DNA from: Platerodrilus igneus
Lineage: Eukaryota > Arthropoda > Insecta > Coleoptera > Lycidae
NCBI GenBank assembly: GCA_036346225.1
Contig: JARFIW010001110.1
Location: 496,001-560,000 of the forward strand
Reading direction: 5' to 3'
Length of the DNA: 64,000 bases
A model generated the notes under the pieces. That model worked only from the letters and a program-made list of their open reading frames with translations, searched no databases and was not told where the DNA came from. The translations under genes and the position numbers were made by a program. Below are positions 12,994 through 26,084 of the stretch, in pieces (position 1 is the stretch's first letter; each line of letters starts with the position of its first letter).

Positions 12994-14929
12994 TATTATC
13001 TATATAAATTAATTTGTGATATAAATCACTGTAGTAATTACAAAGGTTAATAGTTAGTACGTAGATAGTAAATTGTAGTGCGTTATTTAAGAAGATAAGA
13101 AGATAGCGTCGTAGTTTTTAAGTTGGTATCTTTACCGTTACCGAATAACTGGAGGTATATTGTTGTGAGAGCTTTTCAAAATTTTATTGTAACTACAAAC
13201 TTCTGAAAAGGCTTGTATAATCAGTTTGGAAATAAAAAATTGCTGTCATTGCAAATAAAGTTTTTCTTACAATACCATTGTGATTGATAATATTGTTGAA
13301 TTGCTCTGGACCACGGTAAGATATTGTAGCATAAATGAGATGATCAGTTTCGGTTGATAAATTTACGGCAGACAATCCTTCAATTTATCATACTAATGTT
13401 AGGTGGAAAATAGACAGCACGAAAAATAATTTTGTTACTTTGGTATCTAATTGTAATGTTTATTTTCTAATACTACTTTAAATCATTTCTGCATGCGATG
13501 TAAATGTTAAATATTTGAGTGTCTCAAGAGTCCAAACATTTGACTTCCTCTAGCTTGAAGACACTCGAAATTGTAAATACAGTGGAGTATTTGTTGATAC
13601 AATATCTTAAATACAAACGCCAGTGAATGTTTCTTAAAACAGTTCTTGTCGAAGTTCTGCATTTGACTTTATTCATAACATATTAAAGTGCAATTGGTTC
13701 TAAAATTGTATCCTTATACTGTGTAAGAACTAAAGCTGCATTACGTAAACTGTAACACTAGTGCATTATTTAACGAAACGTTGGGTAGTACAAGATAATT
13801 TATAACATTTACTCAAACGACTTTTTACAGAATGGAAGCATCCTGAAAAATGTAAATGCTTTGCTGTTTTACATTTAATGACGCTGCTGTTACAAAATAA
13901 TATTAAATTAGGATAAATAGTTAAGCACCAAGTTCATTATATACATACAGTAATAAATATTGGAATTTTACAGCCCAACGTATTTGTTCAAAAAGTTACA
14001 GGTAGACACTCGGAAACGGCTGGCATAATAAAATTATTTGTACAAATTCATACGAGTCTAAAAAGTCGCAATCACGGAAACATACTCCAATAACCATATA
14101 CTCATAAAATGCCGCCATAAAATTAATAACAAATGACACAGTGTCAGCACTACACGTTTGAATAGAACGACGTTGATCTCGAAAATCAAGAGGTTTAGAT
14201 GTAATGTCTTGTGAGGACGAGAAATGGTGTAATAATCCTGTGGTATTAAAACTTATTAAACTCCGGCTAATAATAAAAAATGATCAGTTCGAATCACATT
14301 ATTAGACAAACTCGATCGCGGTGCGAGCGACGGGTACGACAAGTTACAGGACGGTATTCAAATATCTAGACTGTTAGTGATTGGTCAGGTTCTCGCATGC
14401 GATTAATGTGGACAATAGGTACAGATCTAGTAGGGATTGACCAATGTTGAAGAGCTTTTATCAACCAAAACTTATAGGACTTTTACCTGTTCTGCGCGTG
14501 AAGTAGATGAAGTTTTGAAAGAACGAAACCAAATCAACTGAAAGTTAATTGAATTATAATCATCGCATTCTCTTTGTTGTGTCTAAAAATTGAAATCGAT
14601 TGATAATATTCATACCTGCGTGGAGCTTATTCTGACAAAGAACTATTAATGTCGATGCATGCTTTCGTACATTTATAGCGTATTGTATCGAATTTGTATA
14701 CATAAAAACTTTTTGGTTCAGAAGGAGGTTAGCCCGTAAAAACTACATTGATTAAGTTTCAACGAAGTTGTGTTATTAATAATTGTTAAGTGCGTTATAT
14801 TTAATTTTACAAAAAACAGTTTGTATTGTGGCAATTGTTTTGGATAGACCGTACCGTCTACAACCCGTTCTAAGGTTAACGCACCAACCCTGCTGTAGTA
14901 TTAAATTAGCCGTGTAGAGTGCAAGCCCT
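12111..14929. other. Non-coding stretch with a TA microsatellite
   Basis: No coding region is recognisable. A (TA)n tract lies at 12951-12991, preceded by catagca. The last 600 bp probably include the 5' LTR or leader of the Bel/Pao element whose gag begins at 14930, but I could not fix the LTR ends. Confidence 0.45.
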
Positions 14930-15870
14930 ATGCTTTCAAACCCAAACCCCTCGATCGCTAATACTTCGCCAAGACAATCGCCTGAACCACCTCATTCGGG
15001 TAGATCAAGCCCTAATAGTGGGTCCCGACTAGCGACTAGTGCCCCTTTTGTCCGCTTACCAGTCCTTGAACTGCCACACTATAATGGCGTATCTCAAACC
15101 TCGTGGATAGAATTTCGGGACACTTTCGAAAGTCTAATTAACTCTAATACGAACCTTAGCGACATACAAAAGTATCATTATTTAAAATCTTCACTGACCG
15201 AAAAGGCAGCTGATGTTCTCTGAAAACAAGCGTTCAGCGCCGATCACTATGAAGCAGCCAGGAAAATAATATGCAAAAGGTATAACGATAAACGAGGTCT
15301 TATTAGAAATCAGGTCAACGCTCTATTTTCTTTGGACAACGCTCAAAAGAATCCTCCATGCATATCAGAAAAATAATCGACAATACGCTAGAACATTCCA
15401 AATTTTTATGTTCTTTAGTAACCCCGAAAAAGCTCGGTGAAGTCATTATAACTCAAAATTTAGTATCGTTTTTAGACCCAGTAACCAAACGCGATTGGGA
15501 AACTCAAAAAAATAATGACAAAATTCCCGCCTTGTTCGAATTGATATTATTTTTAGAACAAAAAACAAGCGCATTAGAAGCTCTAGAAGGTCAAAATAAC
15601 ACCAACGAAAACAACGCGACAAGTCGTGATCATAAAATTTTTGTTAAAAGCAAAAATGCTAAATCCTTTGTAGCTAATAACGCTCACTACAATTATTGTG
15701 GCGGTTCTCTCTCGATATACACGTGTGAAAAATTTAAATCTCTGAAGGTAGACAATCGAATCTCTAAGACAAAAACACTGAAGTTGTGCCTAAATTGCCT
15801 TGCTCGTGGTCATATTGGAAAAAATTGTAAGTCCCAAATTACATGCCGAACCTTCAAGTCAAAACACTAA
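14930..15870 (+). pseudogene. gag: Bel/Pao-type gag, broken
   Basis: The first part reads VRLPVLELPHYNG...WIEFRDTFESLI...KYHYLKSSLTEKAADVL, the DUF1759 layout of Bel/Pao gag. An in-frame TGA lies at 15221-15223. A second open part at 15358-15870 continues the family (FLDPVTKRDWETQ, then KLCLNCLARGHIGKNC, the first CCHC-like knuckle). Between them the frame shifts, and the second knuckle is incomplete. A retropepsin remnant follows. Confidence 0.75.
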
Positions 15871-16039
15871 TCTTTGCTTCACATTAGTAAATCTCCACCT
15901 CGCTCTTCTGACGTTGGTGTTCCAAGTACTTCTAATGCTCCTCAAAAAACTTTCAATTATATATCTGAAGAAAATGTTGCTCTCTCCTCAATTTTGAACC
16001 ATAACACTAATGTTTGTCTCTCAACCGCTACGGTTCGAT

Positions 16040-16372
16040 AATAGACTTCAACGGTAAAGCTCACGATGTCCGCTTGTTGTTGGAATGTGGAAGCCAAAGT
16101 AACTTCATTACACACGAATTGTGCGACAAACTAAAGCTCAAACGTGATGCTATTTAGATGAATGTCACCCATCTAGTCAATTTTAACTCTGAAATTAGCA
16201 AAATGCAATATTTCTTTAAAGGCAAAGCATAATTCGTTTACATTAAAAACTTCTTGTTTAGTGATAACCACGATTATTGGAAGCATTCCAAGTGTTCCAA
16301 TTGATACGAGTCATTGGGTGCTCCCACCAAATGTAAAATTGGCATAGATTTGCTTTTAGGTGCTGGTTGTGT
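16040..16372 (+). pseudogene. Bel/Pao retropepsin remnant
   Basis: Reads ...VRLLLECGSQSNFITHELC, matching the DUF1758-type protease that follows gag in Bel/Pao. The catalytic Asp of the D-S/C-G triplet is replaced by Glu. In-frame stops follow. The later phrase AIDLLLGAGC (near 16340) matches the family's second conserved block, and the coding similarity then ends abruptly at the start of LTR-like repeat copy C. Confidence 0.65.
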
Positions 16373-16375
16373 CTG

Positions 16376-17300
16376 GAGCCACAAAACAAGCTTCAGATAT
16401 ACACAAATGAGTTCGGGAAAAGCACTGAAACTACTTTAGATGAATGGTGATGTAGAAAATTTTAAAGGCGACCAGCAATACGAGGACCTAAACATAACCC
16501 AGTTGGATTGGTGTGATTAACAGAGGACGATATACATTGGGGCCACGAGTGCATTAACCTTCAGGTAACTTATGCTTTGTTGTTGGATTTTGATATTTTG
16601 GTGTGTGTTGAATAACTTTATAATTGATTTACTTAAAATGGACAGTAGTGAAATTGTACTAACAATAAAATTTTTAATTTTAAGGTGAAATTTGCTTGTT
16701 TAAGTAGAAAGGGGTATTTAGTATTGATGTTCTTGATTATGATGAAAATTTGGGTATGTCTTTGAGCTCAATTAGACGAACCTGGTTAATTAACGTAAAG
16801 GGTGGTAGATGCTCCTTTGTACTCAGACTCAGGTCTGCATATATTGTTATAGTAATTAGTAGGCATCCTACAAGGACTTTAATTCTGGATGCACTTTAAA
16901 ATGATAACAAATTTAATCTTGAAATCTTCTGATACTGAAATTTATGCTGAATTTTAATTTTGAAATTTTAATGTATTGTGAATATTGATGTAAATAGAGT
17001 TAACGTTGATGTTTGTGGTAGGAATGTGTTTGTTTGTTTTTATAAAAGAGGATGAAGGTTTAACTAGGTGAGCAGCCGAGGCGGAAAAGAGTAAAGAGGC
17101 GAGTAACAGAAGAAAGTCAACGGACCAGTTAAATTAATAGCTTGTTGTAGGTTTCACAGCATTCTTGACGCCCAATTAGTGGGCCACGATTCGAAATCTA
17201 GAGTTCCCAGAAACTGGGGGAATCACAGCATTCTTGACGCCCAATTCGTGAGGCTCGATTCTAATACAGGGAAACACAGCAATATATATATATATATATA
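16376..17300 (+). repeat. LTR-like repeat, copy C (right part) with tandem PBS-like end
   Basis: Aligns with 2708-3535 of copy A. At the right end a block beginning cacagcattcttgacgccc occurs twice in tandem, at 17155 and 17224 (69-bp step), each containing the PBS-like gacgcccaatt. It then runs through cacagca into a (TA)n tract (17281-17304) that is followed by the inverse phrase tgctgt, so the TA run sits inside an inverted repeat. Confidence 0.55.
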
Positions 17301-17304
17301 TATT

Positions 17305-20013
17305 GCTGTAATAACGCCTCGCGTTGCGCATCATTAAAAGAATGCTGTATCAAGTCTGTGAGTAGGAACGTCGCTAAGAGAGTGCTGTGACACAGGTGCA
17401 AAATTGGAAAATTTGAAATTATTGACCTACCTTCCTTTCTAACATTTTGTTTTCTGGCTGGCTCAACGGAAATTATGGAATTTATAAAATAAAATCACAC
17501 ACAGCAATGTTATACGGCATCTATACATTCAAAAACAATTTTCTTTCATACAATAGAATACAGAACATTTACAACATAAATTTTAAACATACAATTATTC
17601 TTAACAAATATCTATTTACTGAATTATTAAAATGTTCTTCACCTAATCTTAGTTAAAATTTACAGAACTCAAATCTCTTCTTTCGTGGATAATATACCTG
17701 TCGTTTACTACCTCGAGGAAAGGGTATAGTTGACCAATGTTGCTCCAGATATCTATTAAACGTCAAAATGTTTCAAACCCTGACTTCAAAACTTTTTGGT
17801 AAATATCCTTACAAAAAATATTATATGATTAAGACATTTTACCTTAAATGCAAATGACAAAAATACTGCAATATCAGTTACAAACAAAGGAATCTAAAAT
17901 TAATATGTACCAAATTCAATAGTGCTTATCCAATTCTAGAAAATAACGGTCGTAAATACTTTCTGCTTGTATTTTTTAAATTTACTTCAAAATCCCAGTT
18001 CACAAGATTTTCTTATTATTTAAAATCTCCGTTTAGGACATCAGTTTGCAAAAGCGCATCTTGAATTTCATTACTTAACTAGCTTTGAAGTAACTGCTTA
18101 TATAAATAACTCATTGTATTTATAAAAATATTATATTAAGGTAAAATTTTGAAACCGTCACTCATGTTAACCAATTATTTATGTAGCTTATCTCGAAGGT
18201 TGATCAACTACCTGATGAGGAGCTTTAACAAAGTGTTGAGTCTGTTGTATTTGTCCTTGATTGTTGATTTGAACTTCTGTAAATAGTAAAGAAATTTGGG
18301 CATTCCTGTTAGGGATTCATTTCATACAAATGTGTTATTGTAGAATAAAAGAACAAATTTGTGCTTGAGAAACGCAGTTTCTAATTATAGAAAAGGTCAC
18401 TTTGCCCGAGAGTATTTAGTGCTTCCTGTTTTCTTGGTTAGTTGAGATTGTTTGAGGATTTGTTTGTTTTCTGGTTTTAGAACCAACACTAGCAAGAGCT
18501 AGCCCGGTATACTGAGAGGTTGAGATGTATTGGGTTGTCAACTGTTATGCAGTTAAAAAATTGTATAAATAAATGCCGTCAAATTTGGTGCCACGATTAA
18601 TCGCCTGAAAAATTGTATAATCAGTATATGGTGCGGACCATCGTTTCAGAATTATTCAGGTGCAATGACCGTTGATTTCATGTCGATATTAGGACTAGAT
18701 AAGAATGATTGTTTGAACACGTATTTGATAGTTTCTTAGGTTTTCAACTGAATTTCGGTTTTTTTTCAGGTTTTATTCAAAAGTAATAGTGAGCATGAGA
18801 TAGATTCTTTTTCTGCTAAAAATGTTGTAGTGTGGTAGTGTGGATCATGCAGGGTTCAGCTCGATATTTAGATAAAATTCATGTATTTTGAAAAATGTTT
18901 CTGAACCAAAGTATATAATAACGAAAAACTATTTTCGCAACACGATGTTCCGACAAGCTGTAAAATGCTGCACAGGACTGGATGAGTGGATTTGTTCTAA
19001 AAACGCCTGCAATTTTAATACTGAATATGAATACAAAGTGAAAAACTTCACAGGAATGTTGTAGCTAATTTTGAATGAAAGTACTACCTAACAGTCGTGT
19101 TGACGAGTCTAATCGCTGTAGAAACCGAAAAAAAGGTGCTTCAGTTGTTTTTTGGTAATTTGTAAAGAGAAAACAACAAATTACCGTTTCCATTATTTTT
19201 ACCGCTCTTTAGGTTGGTCTATTGTTGCTTCCACAACCAAACAGAGATAAAATAATGATCAGTTTTGAAAAAGCAAAAATTGAATAAATAAAGATAAGCC
19301 ATTTAAGTACGAGGTTAAGTTAGAAGTGTTCGATCTGTAAATGGAAATATGAAAATTGTGTTAAACAGCAGTTTTGTGTGCAGAAGCAATACGAATGGAG
19401 TCAAAGAAAAAAAGGCCGAAGAACAAAAAGAATAATAATATTTCTGTGGAGGCTACAACACCAGAATCAAAGATTTAAATAGCGGGATTTACGTTAATAG
19501 TGGTTTTGGAGGTTATCAAGCTACATAAAAGTTACCTGACGTGGACGCTACGACTTTTGCATTCTAGTCATAGTTTGTTTTGATTCAGCCTATTTGTTTG
19601 TGATTAAACTCTTGTTTCGTTTCGTCACCTATTATTGTTTGAAAGATTTTCGTATAAGCTGGTAGAAACCACATTGACAGATATTTTATTTTTGGAGTTG
19701 AGAGTTCGCTGTATTTCCACGTACTGGCAATTACAGGTATTAGACGCTAACTTTCATACAATTTTCGTGTTTGAAATAGTATCTGTATAAATAATTAAAT
19801 AGCAGAGTCATTATTCCTTGGTATTCTATCTAAGAATATTAATTGGTGCAAGCGTTCTCTAAAGTTCGAACCATTTAGCGCTTTATATTACAACACAATA
19901 TAAATTACTGGTATTTATTATAATTAGCATGTTTACATATTTTTTAGCAGCGGCAGTAAAATCTGGTTATTCGCCCAGCAATCAATGAGTGTCAGTGTTA
20001 ATAAGAAGCTAGT
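17305..20013. other. Non-coding DNA upstream of odorant receptor exon 1
   Basis: No protein family is recognisable. An LTR-end-like arrangement (tataaataaatgccgtc followed by tttggtgccacgattaatcg) sits near 18562-18603 and could be a decayed LTR plus PBS, but nothing around it confirms this. Confidence 0.4.
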
Positions 20014-20238
20014 ATGAAAACAACATTTAAAACCTTAGAATTGCCCTTGTTTATTTTAAAAAAATTAGGATTGTACAACGAAGATAAACCAATGAATATC
20101 AACTTAAAAATTTTTACTGTATTTTATGTGGGATTACTTGTCTACAACATTTTTATAGAAATTTTACAGTTGTGGTATATCGAAAAGGATATATATGAAG
20201 TCGTTAGTCTTATAGAAGCAATAAGTGTGTATGCTCAG
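20014..20238 (+). CDS. Odorant receptor, exon 1 (N-terminus)
   Basis: ATG 20014 opens 75 codons reading MKTTFKTLELPLFILKKLGL, then a first membrane segment (IFTVFYVGLLVYNIFIEIL) and the start of a second. This is the usual N-terminus of insect 7tm_6 odorant receptors: an intracellular start, a 'lp...lkklGl' phrase and then TM1. A splice donor (ctcag|gtatgg) at 20239 ends the exon in phase 0. Exon 2 at 34437 also starts in phase 0, so I infer one gene with a 14.2-kb transposon-filled intron. Receptors of this family are odour-gated cation channels that work with Orco in antennal neuron membranes. The ligand cannot be inferred. Confidence 0.7.
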
Positions 20239-20539
20239 GTATGGTTTTGCATTCTTAATGGAATTCGCGTATGTAGTAAAGCTTTATAACGCGACTCAAA
20301 TTACGCATTTGATATCATGATTCATGAATCGCAGTCCACCTATCGCGCATGCTCCGTTACCAAATATTTTTATTCTGGTATGAATTTTCTTATCAAACAA
20401 AGCTAATATGTGCAGTAGATATCATTTTTATACGATTTTCATCCCTGGAGCAATAATACACCTAGAAAAATTTGGGAACCAGTTAAAAAGTGTAAGTGTT
20501 CGTTGATCTAACATTTAATCTAATTTTTTAATTCGTGCA

Positions 20540-20895
20540 TGCTATTTGATCTTTCACGAAGCTTACTAACGTAATCTTCACCTGCGATTTTTCTCCAGGT
20601 TTAAATCCAAATTGAAGATCACATGGTAGCCGCAATTTACCTTCTAACATTTAGCAAGCGAGAGAGTGTCCTGTGCTGTCATGCACAGATCGGTACGCCA
20701 GTAGGAACAAATGTAGATATTGGTCCCAGTTTCGTTGATGTTCAGAGACAACTTTGGCCAGGTACTTTCCTTACGTCCTGTTTATTTTTTCAACCATTCC
20801 ATTCGCTTGTGGATGAAGTGGCGTGATTCTAGGCTTCCTGATTCCAAGATGCTTCCTGACATTCCGAAACAACGCTGATTCGAAGTTCCAACCTT
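20540..20895 (-). pseudogene. Gypsy integrase, C-terminal half of core
   Basis: Minus-strand reading gives NFESALFRNVRKHLGIRKPR, then ITPLHPQANGMVEKINRT with the catalytic Glu in MVEK, a stop, and SEHQRNWDQYLHLFLLAYRS, the standard Gypsy integrase order. The first Asn-Phe-Glu-Ser should follow directly after the second catalytic Asp block, which instead lies at about 22200, so the integrase gene is split by an insertion. Confidence 0.75.
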
Positions 20896-22189
20896 AATCG
20901 GAGTGTAATTTCAGCGTGTTACGTTTATTTTCGACGATAGATTCAAATATTATGTCTTTTTTTGTGGTAATTCGTTTTTCACCCACCTAGCTTCTGTTTC
21001 TATTCAAAACCTCATTTTGTATTTTTACCTCGTTACAATAGTACGCGCAATCATAACATTTCTTTCAAATCTATTCATTCTAAAACGAAAATTTATTCGA
21101 TAAATTAAATAGTTTATACCTTGTTTCAGGTATTCGTTAATTTGTTAAACATTCCGATAACGTATAATTGCTTTATCTTGTCTTTCCCATTTATGGACTT
21201 GTCGAAATAATAGATCCTACTGTTATTTGATAGCGTGTTCTCCAGTTTGCTAATCGCGCTTCGATAACGAGAGGATTGCAGTTCGAACTCGTGTTATTTG
21301 AACCCATTTTTAATTTGTTTTTGCAGTTTGTGCGTTGAAATATTTTCTACATTATTTGTCACAGTACTTCAAAAGCAATGCACGTTTTTTTTTGTTCGAC
21401 AAGTGGGAGGTATCGTGCGTGTATTAATGAGTTCTCCCCGCGTTTACCCATTCTAATCAGATTCTCTTCTTAGCTCTTAGCTGGAGGCCAAATTGGTTCT
21501 TTCTTTATGTAGCCTCAACTGTTCTTTGCCACAGATTAACTGCCGTTGCCTGTAGATCGCTAGTGCCGTTATGGTAACAGGGTAAATAGATCCCGACGAC
21601 CGTGGCGAGGAAAGGCTGATTTACTCCCGATGGCGTGTCCCGACTCATGCAGTTATGCAACTTGTTTTCTTTTGTGTATATCAAGAGCATGTTGCTAATC
21701 ACCGGTTAGTGTAGTTACGTGATAAGAAACGTGACACTGTATGACTATAGTTTGTTGCTGCGAATCGATATTATCGCCCTACAGGTGTGATGTACAATTT
21801 AAAAGAGTGTTTGACAAAAGCTCCCACACGCTAATTCTGCTTTTGCTGATTAATTTATTTTACAAAAGATATTATGTGCAATTTTAAAAACGCTTAACAA
21901 AAGCTCGTACATGTTTATTTTTTACTGATTAGTTTTATTCTGTGTAAAATACGAGATGCACACTTCATACCTAAAGTACTAAATTGTTCGTAGCACATAA
22001 TTGTTTGGTTTAAAATAGTAACGCTTAATTTATTTCTTTTGCTTGCTTGTACAGAATTCTTTATTTATTTTTATTGTTAATAGATAATCGTAGGCGACGT
22101 GCTTTTTTTGTTTTGTTTTTTTGGTATGTAGGTAAATCTCTTCTCTCTTCGGGTTTGATAGATAGCCTGGTATTTACGTTTCTCCCGGC
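20896..22189. other. 1.3-kb insertion splitting the Gypsy integrase
   Basis: This stretch separates two halves of one integrase domain. It has no recognisable protein. Possible footprints of the target are the tttacgttt-like words at both edges (near 20922 and 22170). It may be a solo LTR or a non-autonomous element. No TIR was found by eye. Confidence 0.45.
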
Positions 22190-22680
22190 TACGTCTAGGT
22201 ACGTAGCAAACGGAACTCCAAAGCAACAGAATAACTCCCTCACTAGTACATCTGCAACCGTCTCGGCATACGCCTCCGGTCATTTGGTGGAATAATCCAT
22301 TGCAACGAAGATGTATTTATTTCCTTTCTCAGATTCAGGGAATGGATCAGCTGTATGAATAGCCACCCTCTCAAAAGGATTCCCCACGTTATACTGTCTT
22401 ATTGAGGCTTTCTGTTTTGTGACCGGGCGATTTCCAGAGGCACACAACTCACATTTCCGGCACCACTCCTTCACATCATCTTTGCAGTTCACCCAATAGA
22501 ATCTTCCTCTCACTCTTTTGAGAGTTCTTTTCACGCCAAAGTTCCCTCGGGAAATACCATCGTGCAAGTGCTGTAACACTTCCTGCACTCTGCTTCTCGG
22601 CACTATCGCTTGAAGTCCTCTCTTAGTGTCATTTTCATACTCCAGACGTCGTTTAAGATTCTATTTTCAATCACCAAGAA
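22190..22680 (-). pseudogene. Gypsy integrase, zinc-binding and N-terminal core
   Basis: The minus strand reads HLHDGISRGNFGVKRTLKR, then FYWVNCKDDVKEWCRKCELC, the H-H-C-C zinc-binding domain, followed by GNKYIFVAMDYSTK of the catalytic core. The first catalytic Asp region is altered (IHTADPFP) and a stop falls just after DYSTK. The second Asp block is degenerate (YLDVAGRN). The integrase is inactive. Confidence 0.75.
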
Positions 22681-23079
22681 GTCCCACTGAGGCCAATATG
22701 CCTTCAGGCTCCTACTTGAAATACTAATTTCTACCCACGCTGGTCGTTGTCCTCTACTTTTCTACTTAATAGTACATGCCAATTCAACGTCATTTTCCAG
22801 GTCTTCTCGTATTTTTTCGGGTTGCCAAGTATCATCAGTTACCGTCATTTTATGAATAACACTTATTTTCTCTTCTATTATGGAACAATGACTGCAGTCT
22901 ACCGAACAAGGTCTTCTTGGCAGAGCGTCTGCATTCCGATGGCTAGTTCCTACACGATGTTCTGTGTCAAAGTCATATTCCTGCAGCCTTTCTATTCACC
23001 TTGCAACTTGCCCTTCAGAATTTCAAAACTGCAGTAACCATTTTAGTGCAGTCTGTTCTTAATAGTAATTTACGTCAGT

Positions 23080-24370
23080 ATAAGTACTTATAAAAGTGTT
23101 CTACGGATTTGACAACGGCAAACAGCTTCCTTCTTGTTACAAAATAGTGCTTTCCTTCCGCGACAAAACCTTACTGAAATACCCAATAACTTTTTCTTGT
23201 CCGTCCTGCACTTGAGAAAGAACGCTTCCTATAGCGGTGTTGCTGGCATCGATATCCAACACAAATTTACCCTCCATCCGTGGACAACCTAGAATCGGTG
23301 CTGTAACTAGTAGCCGTTTCAGTTGTTCAAATGCGCTATGGTAGTCGTCATTCCAATTATATTCTTCTCCAACTTCCATTAATTTCGTCAACGGTTTGGC
23401 AATGTTCGCAAACCCTAGTATAAAACGTCGGTAATATGTACACAATCCTAAAAAACTGCTTAGTTGGTGTATATAGGCTGGTGTAGGCCACTCTTGTAGC
23501 GTTCTTATTTTGCCAGGGTCGACTCTTATTCCAGTCTCCGAAATGACATATCCTAGGTATTTCACCTCTTTTCCAAATATATGACATTTCTTAAGACTCA
23601 AGGTAAGGTTTGCCCCGCGTAGTCTTTGGAATATTTCCTCTAGGTTCTTAAGATGTTTTTCAAAAGACCCGCGCAATACTCTCACGTCGTCTAGGTAAAC
23701 CAGACATGTTTACTACGACAGTTCACGCAATATCCATTAAACGTTCAAAAGTAGCGGGGCGTCGCATATTCCATAGAGCATGACCTTGAATTGCCATAAT
23801 CCATTTCCAATTGTAAACGCAGTTTCCTCTTTATCGTTTGGCTGTAAGTCTACCTGCCGTATCCGCTTTTCAAGACCAAGGTTGAAAACCATTTAGATCC
23901 GGATAGAGTATCCAAGGTGTCATCAATTCTGGGCAAAGGATTGCTGTCTACCTTTATGACACTGTTTAGCCGTCGATAGTCTACACAAAACCCTGTCGAC
24001 CCATCCTTTTTCTTGACAAGTACTACCGGTGACGCCCATGATTACTCAAGGGCTCAATCACTCCCTGTTCTTCCATGTTTGTGATAATTTGCTCGGCTTC
24101 CTTACGTTTTGCCAAAAGAAGCTGCTTGGGATGTTGTCATATCGGTTGCGCATCTTCAGTATTGATCTTGTGTTGCGTAACATTCGTCCTTCTTCTCTCA
24201 TTATAATCCAGCGCAAACACCTTGATATCGTCCAAACAGTTCTTTTACCTTGCCTAGTTGATCGCCGTTTTATCCTTCGCACAAAGATATCAACATATCC
24301 AGCAATTTTTGTAAGCAACCATTGGCTGGTTTATCTTTTAAGTCGTTTACACAACGTTTAATGTGACATA
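23080..24370 (-). pseudogene. Gypsy reverse transcriptase and RNase H
   Basis: Minus-strand motifs in order: [35 protein letters not shown] and GSKWFSTL (23900-24030), then after stops LVYLDDVRVL with the YLDD active site (about 23690), FGKEVKYLGYVISETG, STFLG-like SFLGLCTYYRRFI, and the RT-RNase H connection FVLDIDASNTAIGSVLSQ (about 23240). The piece 23137-23685 is open. Elsewhere there are stops and frame changes, so the gene is dead although the polymerase active site is intact. Confidence 0.8.
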
Positions 24371-24399
24371 CTGGAATGCAACTTCGCACAATCATGTGT

Positions 24400-24991
24400 T
24401 ATTTCAGGGTCACCGTATGCGGATTAATGTTTAGCACCCTTACTGGTATCATATTTCGAAACTTTGCCAGTGTTCTTCCAATCAGTAATCCGTCCGGATT
24501 AATTTCCGATTCAGTTGCTTCCAACATGCATACTTGTCCTTCCCAGAACGTACCATCCGGGCGTCCCATCACGATCATTTCTGTCTTCTCGGGTATTTTC
24601 ATATCACAAATCATTCGAACTTGCATCGTCTGGTTACTCGTCCCTTGAAATGGAATTCATCATCTATCCGAAGCATATTTTCCTTCATGTTCACATGAAA
24701 CCCATATTTTCTCACGAGATCCATTCCTAAGATAACTTGTTCTGTAATTTCAGCTACCAACACCCGATGATTAATTAGTTTGTCTCCAATTCCCAACGTT
24801 ACAGCAGCTTCTCCGTGGGTAGAAGTTTTTTCATCACTTGCCGTTCGAAGACATACCGATGCAGGTAGCAATTTTCCACGACCAACCAAATCTGGTCTCA
24901 CAATAGTCTTTGTCGCTCCTGTATCCACGAGTAATCGGACACCCCTACCATTAATTCTTCCATCGATATAAATGCTGTCCAGAGTTCCCAA
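24400..24991 (-). pseudogene. Gypsy aspartic protease
   Basis: The minus strand reads RGVRLLVDTGATKTIVRPDL, with the catalytic DTG, and then TEQVILGMDLVRKYGF, the conserved ILGMD segment. A downstream linker continues in another frame to about 24400 (GLLIGRTLAKFRNMIPVRVL). The 24611-24991 frame is open, so the break lies after the protease. It lies between gag and RT, as in all Gypsy elements. Confidence 0.8.
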
Positions 24992-25068
24992 CGATGATGC
25001 AGTACGGATAATAATCTCCGGAGCACTACGTTGTGCTAACGACGTTCGCTCCCTTACGTCGACTTGCT

Positions 25069-26084
25069 TTAGTTTTCTCTACTGCTCAACCGCTTGTTTT
25101 TTTTTTTTTGTTGAGTACAGAGCCTCTGTATATGGCAAACTTCACCGCGGCTCCAGCATCGCCGATACCATCTCACCGGTTTTCGCCTTTCCAGCCTTTC
25201 CGCCACACGGTTGATTATTTTTTCCATGCTGTTCTGCGATTGATCAGGTTTTTCTAAAGCACCCCGAACTTTGTCACTCACCCTGTATGATGTTTGCTTA
25301 GCTGCTTCAAATTTAAGCGCATGAGCCAGTGCGTCATCTAACATTTTTGGCCGTGCCAATCTTAGCGCTTGCTGTATTTCGCCATCTTTAACGCTATCCA
25401 CAAATGTTTGAACAGCCAGTTGTTCGGGAAAGCTATGTGGTGCCGCTGGAACTAATCTGGCAATATCAGTTTCGAATTATTGCAGGCATTCATTTGTCTT
25501 TTCTGAGCGGTTTTTAACTTGTGCGTGGTAAACCTGTTGAAGGTGAGCGTCTCCATATCTCATCTCAAGCTTCGATGTTAAGAGGCCGTAATCATTCTGT
25601 TGGTGATGGGGATTCGTTTGAAAGATGTTAAGAGCTTCCCCACGTAGGGCCACTCTTTGTTGCATCAACTGTTGGCTATTGCAGAAACTTGAAATTGTTT
25701 AAAATATGTCGGCCAAGGTGTTTTACCATCGAAAGGGTGGTTTCCCTCTAAATTTTGACGGTATTGACTCGCTTCCTTCCATGCTTCGTATTTCTAGGAT
25801 GCTCTGATTTAAACCATGGTTTGCTAATTCAAGTGACCGCATCGTTAGTGAAATCATTTGACTTACAGCCTCATCATATCTTCTTTTATTTTTACCAAAT
25901 TACTGTCTAACTTTTGCTCAACTGTTTGTACCTGTTCGGTGAAATCTTCTTTCAATGCAATGGAGCTTTCCATTAATCTTTGATTTAACGTTACCGTATT
26001 TTCATTCAACTTTTCTTCCATTTTCGCAACATTTTCACTTAAATTTTTTTCCATTTTCGCAGCATTTTCACTTAATCTTTCCAT
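25069..26084 (-). pseudogene. Gypsy gag, broken
   Basis: The N-terminal part (25863-26084) is a coiled coil of NENxxxMEEKL-type heptads. The middle (25477-25668) reads TNPHHQQNDYGLLTSKLEMR, and the next part (25069-25401) reads LARPKMLDDALAHALKFEAA, the usual end of Gypsy capsid, then a nucleocapsid-like segment whose zinc knuckle is out of frame (CWSRGEVCHIQRLC). Several stops and shifts. Confidence 0.7.
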
